Of a stretch of 64,000 nucleotides of DNA, positions 60,058-64,000 are shown in pieces. A model generated the notes under the pieces. It was not told the origin of the DNA. It searched no databases and saw only the letters and a program-made list of their open reading frames with translations. The stretch spans positions 2,204,501 to 2,268,500 of the forward strand of contig VICG01000007.1 of NCBI GenBank assembly GCA_008692225.1, given 5' to 3'. Position numbers and translations under genes: made by a program. This DNA is from Monilinia fructicola (Eukaryota; Ascomycota; Leotiomycetes; Helotiales; Sclerotiniaceae). Each line of letters opens with the position of its first letter. The stretch's first letter is position 1.

Positions 60058-61803
60058 ATGACCATATATTCCTCGGCACCACCCGCGCGCAGCTTCTACG
60101 ATGATAAACCTACGCTTCTTGTTTGTTGGTGGTGTACGTTGTTTTCGGCCGTGATTATCTTGTTTAGGGTTTGTGGGCGATATATACGGACGGAGAAATT
60201 GTTCAAGGAGGATTGGTTGGCTTTTGCTTGTCTCATTCCTTTGTTTTGTCGAATGGCTTTGGTTCATGTTATTTTGTTGTTTGGGACGAACAATGCGACG
60301 ATTGAGGATTTGTCCGAGGATGCTTTGTATCGAAGAGCTATCGGGAGTAAATTGGTATTGGTATCTAGGATATTTTATGCAGCGACGTAAGTTTATTTGT
60401 TCTCAAACCATCTCGTCTCTTTTCTCTCGTCTCCGTTTTTCTCAGTTAGACCGGATGAATTCGATTACTAACACATTTCCAGACTTTGGATGCTCAAACT
60501 TACAATCAGTGAATTCTTCAAAAGACTGACGATAAATATTTGGACGAGGTCACACGAAAGAACATTGATATTCATCCGATGGTTTCTCCTCGTCACATTC
60601 ATCGCAGTGATAATAGCAGATATCTCCGAATGCCAACCCATCACTCATTACTGGCAAGTCACACCAGACCCAGGAGCAAAATGTCGTCAAGGATACGCAC
60701 AACTCCTTACAATGGGAACAGTCAATGTATTAACTGATCTCCTACTCGTTTTGTTTCCCGTCCCCATCATCATTGGTTCGACCATGAGAATCAAGAGAAA
60801 AATTCAATTGGTGTTGTTGTTTGCAGGTTCGTTGATACCAGCTGGTATAACACTCTATAGAATTCCTCAAATCATCGATAGACATGGCATTCAACAATAT
60901 CGATCTCTATTAGCCTCGGTTGAGATTCTTTTCGCAACCGCCGTTGCCAATGCACTTATTCTAGGATCCTTCGTCCGAGATCGAGGAGTCAAGAAACAAA
61001 AGTGGAAATTTGGTTCCCTAACAGATACCCTCGATCATACGACATCTCGCCGGGGCACCGCAGCTCGTCAATGGGGAAGCGATGAAGATCTCGTTCGAGG
61101 ATTAGGATTGGGTGTAAACCCTGAATTAAGAGGGGATGTCGAATCACCCCCCCGTCCAGCTCCAATGGCTGTCGCAGGAAACATGCCCGTGAGAACTCAT
61201 CACTTTGGTCCGGATGAATCGACCGATTGGAGATTCCCAAGCGACACAAGTGACGAGACAGATTTTGTGAAATCGCCGTCTTCGCGTCACGTATCCGAAG
61301 ATCTGACATCCATGATGTCACCACGACGCGTATCATTTTTCGACGTAGGAGGGCTCCTCGATCAAGAATCTCCCCGAAGACTCAGCTCGGCCAGAACAAT
61401 GGACACGGAATACACCGGCGAATCTAGCACACAAGGCGAAGGCCCCGTCTCCACCACTTGGTCCTATGAAAACGGGCTCAGTCCTGCACCGCCGAGAAGG
61501 GGATCCGCGGCCCTTCTGCAGGATATTGGCGGGCTATTGGGTTCGAGAACGAGAGCTCATCGATATTCGAGTACGGGGTATGAACTTGAGACTATCACGC
61601 AAGACCGGACTGTGGAAACTCCAACCAGTCATCCGAGTCAGTTGGGTTCGAAGTCGAAGTCGAATTCGAATCCGAATTCGAACCCTCAACCTCAACATGA
61701 GTCTCAATCTGAAGCTCGCCCAATTGATGAACTGGGCAGACAACAGGCAAACCTGACATTACAGGAATGTAGGAGGACTTTTGGGAAAATAAAAAGGCGA
61801 TGA
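60058..61803 (+). CDS. Fungal rhodopsin/PTH11-like integral membrane protein with long cytoplasmic tail
   Basis: Exons 60058-60386 and 60483-61803 (GTAAGT ... CAG) join in phase to 549 residues. The first ~290 residues hold seven membrane segments with family marks: VCWWCTLFSAVIILFRVC, FKEDWLAF, LWMLKLTISEFFKRL, ECQPITHYWQV, CRQGYAQLLTMGTVNVLTD, LLVLFPVPIIIG and LLFAGSLIPAGITLYR. The remaining ~260 residues are a Ser/Arg/Pro-rich tail with SPRRVSFFDVGGLLD, a near repeat ALLQDIGGLLGS and an SNSNPNSNPQPQ stretch. The start was set at the first ATG; an upstream open frame begins without ATG. This type is distinct from the 4.8-10 kb trio. Ligand unknown; the tail may be phosphorylated (inference). 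The frame is clean. Confidence 0.88.
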
Positions 61804-63637
61804 CTCGCTCGCAAACACTCACAACTTCCCACACAGGAGCGATTCCTATCCATCTCCATACCTTACAACCGACTGTACCAACACTACGCTCTTTCTATAC
61901 TTGCAATCCTCTTCCCCTCCTTTCTCTTTCCTCGTCAACCTTTTCTATCTCTTTTCCTCGCTTATTCCCTCTCTCCTTTACCGCATATACCATCAAGCAT
62001 TCGCTTGCCACTTCGCCACTTCACCAGTTCACTAAACTTTATATTGACATTCACATTTGCATCCACATTCATACCCAAATCCACATCAACATCATCAACA
62101 TCATCAGCTCCCCTCTCAACTTCCCATCCCACACTCCACAATCCACAGCACCACACCGCACAGGCATGACCTGAATTCCTAGGCTAATATCGAAAAGGCG
62201 TTTACTACGGGACATGATACCAGGGTGATATTTCTTTGGGAGGTTTTCTTTTATCTTATCTTATCCTATTTTTATTATCCCATTTTTACATTATTTTATT
62301 TTTAGTTTATTTTAATCTTGTTTTTATCTTATTATGTGATATTTTCTCGAGGGGATCTTCTGGAGGCTCTTTTCCGGACGCTTTTTCCGCATTTATATCC
62401 TATTTCTCTACTGTCTATAAAGATGGAGATGGAGTAGTTTTGGGCTGGGGATGGGGATGGGGATGGCGATGGGGGCGGGATTGGATTTGGATTTGGATTT
62501 GGATTTGGATTTGGATTGCGTTGAGATAAAGCAAGATAAATCAATGATATATATATTCTATATCAAATATCAAATATCAAATAAGAAAACAAATAAACAA
62601 ACAAAGAAGAAAAAAACTCCCCTTTGAAATCAAATCCAATATAATAAATTTCCCTACATCTCCTCTTCTCTCCTTTCTTTCCCTTTCCTTCTAATCCCTT
62701 CTCCCTCTCTTTCCTCAACTCCATTCTATCCCATTCTACCATTGTATTATATCCTAACCTAACCTATCCCATCCTATCCTATCCTATCCACCAACCAAAC
62801 CAAACCAAACCAATCTCCCATCACTCCAACCCTCCACCCTCAACCCTCAACCTCCTCAATCCAAAAACAACCAAACCAATATAACAAACGGCAGATATAA
62901 ATCATTACTCATTCACATACTCACTCACTATTCAACAGATAAATGTTCATCTCTTTCCCCCCGCCCCCCTTCTCTCTCTCTCTCTATAAATATATACATA
63001 AAAAACTAGCATCCTTGATTATAAGATTGGCATTTTAGTAGTCTTCTGTATTGTTATTATTCGAGGATTGGTATTTGTTTATGGATTAAAGATTAGAGTA
63101 GATGGATGATGATGGATGGATTGTGAGGTAGATGGGTAGATGGGTAGATGGGTAGATGGGTAGATGGGTAGATGGGTAGATGGGTAGATGGATAGATGGG
63201 TAGATGGGTAGATGGGTAGATGGGTAGATGAATAAATGAATAGATGGGCAGATGAATGACTGTAAACATCTTTTATCTCAAGATCCATTATATATCATGC
63301 ATTCCAGAAGGGGGATTTGAATACGCAGACAGCCCTGATATGATCCATCAATTTAGCGTCAAAAGGGGGAATTTCCACTTTTGTGGAAATCCTCGCTTGT
63401 ATATACCTACTTAGCTTTTAAAGATTTGGTACGTGATGTAAGAAGGATTTGTGTGTTGTTACCAGAGAAGAAGGAGAAGAATTTGTGTCTGCAATATGAT
63501 TTAATTTGTTTATTTACCAATTGATCAATTCATCAATATGAATCTAGTATCCCGCAATATACTAGCCCTTTGGAACGCCATCATTTTTCTCCAACCCATT
63601 GTATATTGTTCATCAATCCATCCACCAATCTTGAAAT
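61804..63637. repeat. Low-complexity interval with simple repeats
   Basis: About 1.8 kb without a supported gene. Notable are GGGGAT/GGATTT hexamers (62446-62516), pyrimidine-rich CCTATCC repeats (62752-62790) and the GATGGGTA octamer array (63126-63250). Confidence 0.6.
63126..63250. repeat. GATGGGTA octamer tandem repeat
   Basis: About 15 copies of an 8 bp unit (GATGGGTA with occasional GATGGATA/GATGAATA variants) in an intergenic region. Confidence 0.9.
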
Positions 63638-64000
63638 TTAAGCAACACCACCTTCTTGTCTCTCAATTCCACCCATGCCATCAAGTTGTTCCTCAGCACC
63701 ACCTGTCTCCTCACCCTTCTTGATTATCTCGGCCTTGGCATCCGTTCCATTGTCAGCAACTTGATCAACGCCTGCAACCAAAGTACTGTATGGTCCTTCT
63801 TTAATCTGTACATCACCATCTCTCAGACTGTCCTGTACACTGGCACTGGCACCCTCCAATCCACCATCAACATCGACCTTGATTTCTCCATTCTCAACTT
63901 TGAATCCTGGCGCCACTTCTTGCTTGACCGCCACTTCTTGCTTGACTGCCCCTTCTTTCTTAAGCTCCGCCTCTCTCTGAGCTCCAACGGAATTGTTGAC
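63638..64000 (-). CDS. C-terminal part of an acidic protein, cut by window edge
   Basis: A reverse-strand frame is open from the right edge to the stop at 63638-63640 (121 codons visible). The sequence is Glu/Asp/Gly/Ala-rich, with a duplicated VKQEVA and later VENGEIKVDVDGG, and ends GGIERQEGGVA. It looks disordered; no domain recognised. The N-terminal part lies beyond the window. Coding status is inferred from the uninterrupted frame and its composition. Confidence 0.5.
   Translation of the reverse strand, partial: VNNSVGAQREAELKKEGAVKQEVAVKQEVAPGFKVENGEIKVDVDGGLEGASASVQDSLRDGDVQIKEGPYSTLVAGVDQVADNGTDAKAEIIKKGEETGGAEEQLDGMGGIERQEGGVA

Noticed and set aside
1..64000. CRISPR arrays, prokaryotic operons, tRNA or rRNA genes
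   Set aside because: The DNA is eukaryotic; tandem arrays lack unique spacers. I saw no cloverleaf or rRNA core by eye, although a tRNA scan would be decisive.

Overview
The window is nuclear DNA of a filamentous ascomycete (Pezizomycotina). The genes carry short GT-AG introns of about 45-90 bp. Fungus-specific families are present (PTH11-like/fungal rhodopsin membrane proteins, an Msc2-type CDF transporter, FAD-linked oxidoreductase, Lcp5). Gene-rich DNA of normal composition alternates with extremely AT-rich, stop-filled repeat islands of the kind left by RIP-like C-to-T mutation. The gene content and isochore pattern would fit a leotiomycete such as Botrytis/Sclerotinia, but that placement is inference.

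Layout. 1-3.3 kb: a TM9/EMP70 nonaspanin running off the left edge (-), divergent from LCP5 (+). 4.8-10 kb: three tandem PTH11-like receptors in different states of decay. 10.5-13.3 kb: a multi-exon protein with an HEFAH (HExxH) motif. 14-17 kb: an AT-rich island of nested inverted-repeat elements with one solo LTR. 17.4-19.2 kb: His-rich zinc transporter MSC2 (-). 19.2-22.4 kb: AT-rich tract, microsatellites and a cluster of a short TACTCCGTAC motif. 22.4-23.9 kb: ALG1 (+). 23.9-25.5 kb: tandem-repeat field. 25.5-26.7 kb: unknown multi-pass membrane protein (+). 27.6-29.0 kb: 7-mer minisatellite, then a second inverted-repeat element carrying its own solo LTR. 29.5-32.7 kb: thiolase-like gene (+). 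35.2-35.9 kb: ubiquitin E2 (+). 36.7-38.2 kb: decayed CCCH zinc-finger gene (-). 38.4-39.3 kb: small unknown gene (+). 42.9-44.0 kb: alpha/beta hydrolase (-). 44.7-45.5 kb: another AT-rich inverted-repeat element. 45.8-46.7 kb: deleted FAD-oxidoreductase remnant. 47.0-48.1 kb: class II aldolase (-). 48.9-50.4 kb: JmjC protein (+). 51.0-54.9 kb: tubulin cofactor D (-), divergent from a formamidase-family gene (55.4-56.4 kb, +). 60.1-61.8 kb: a fungal rhodopsin-like membrane protein (+). 63.6 kb to the end: C-terminus of an acidic protein (-).

The genes do not form a pathway or a secondary-metabolite cluster; most are housekeeping genes (ribosome biogenesis, N-glycosylation, zinc transport, tubulin folding, ubiquitination). 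Two things stand out. First, many recognisable genes, including ones expected to be essential (ALG1, tubulin cofactor D), are broken by single-base indels, mostly in homopolymers, which suggests assembly errors rather than biology. Second, two copies of one inverted-repeat transposon each carry a solo LTR of the same family at different internal positions with perfect target duplications, so each copy supplies the empty site for the other.
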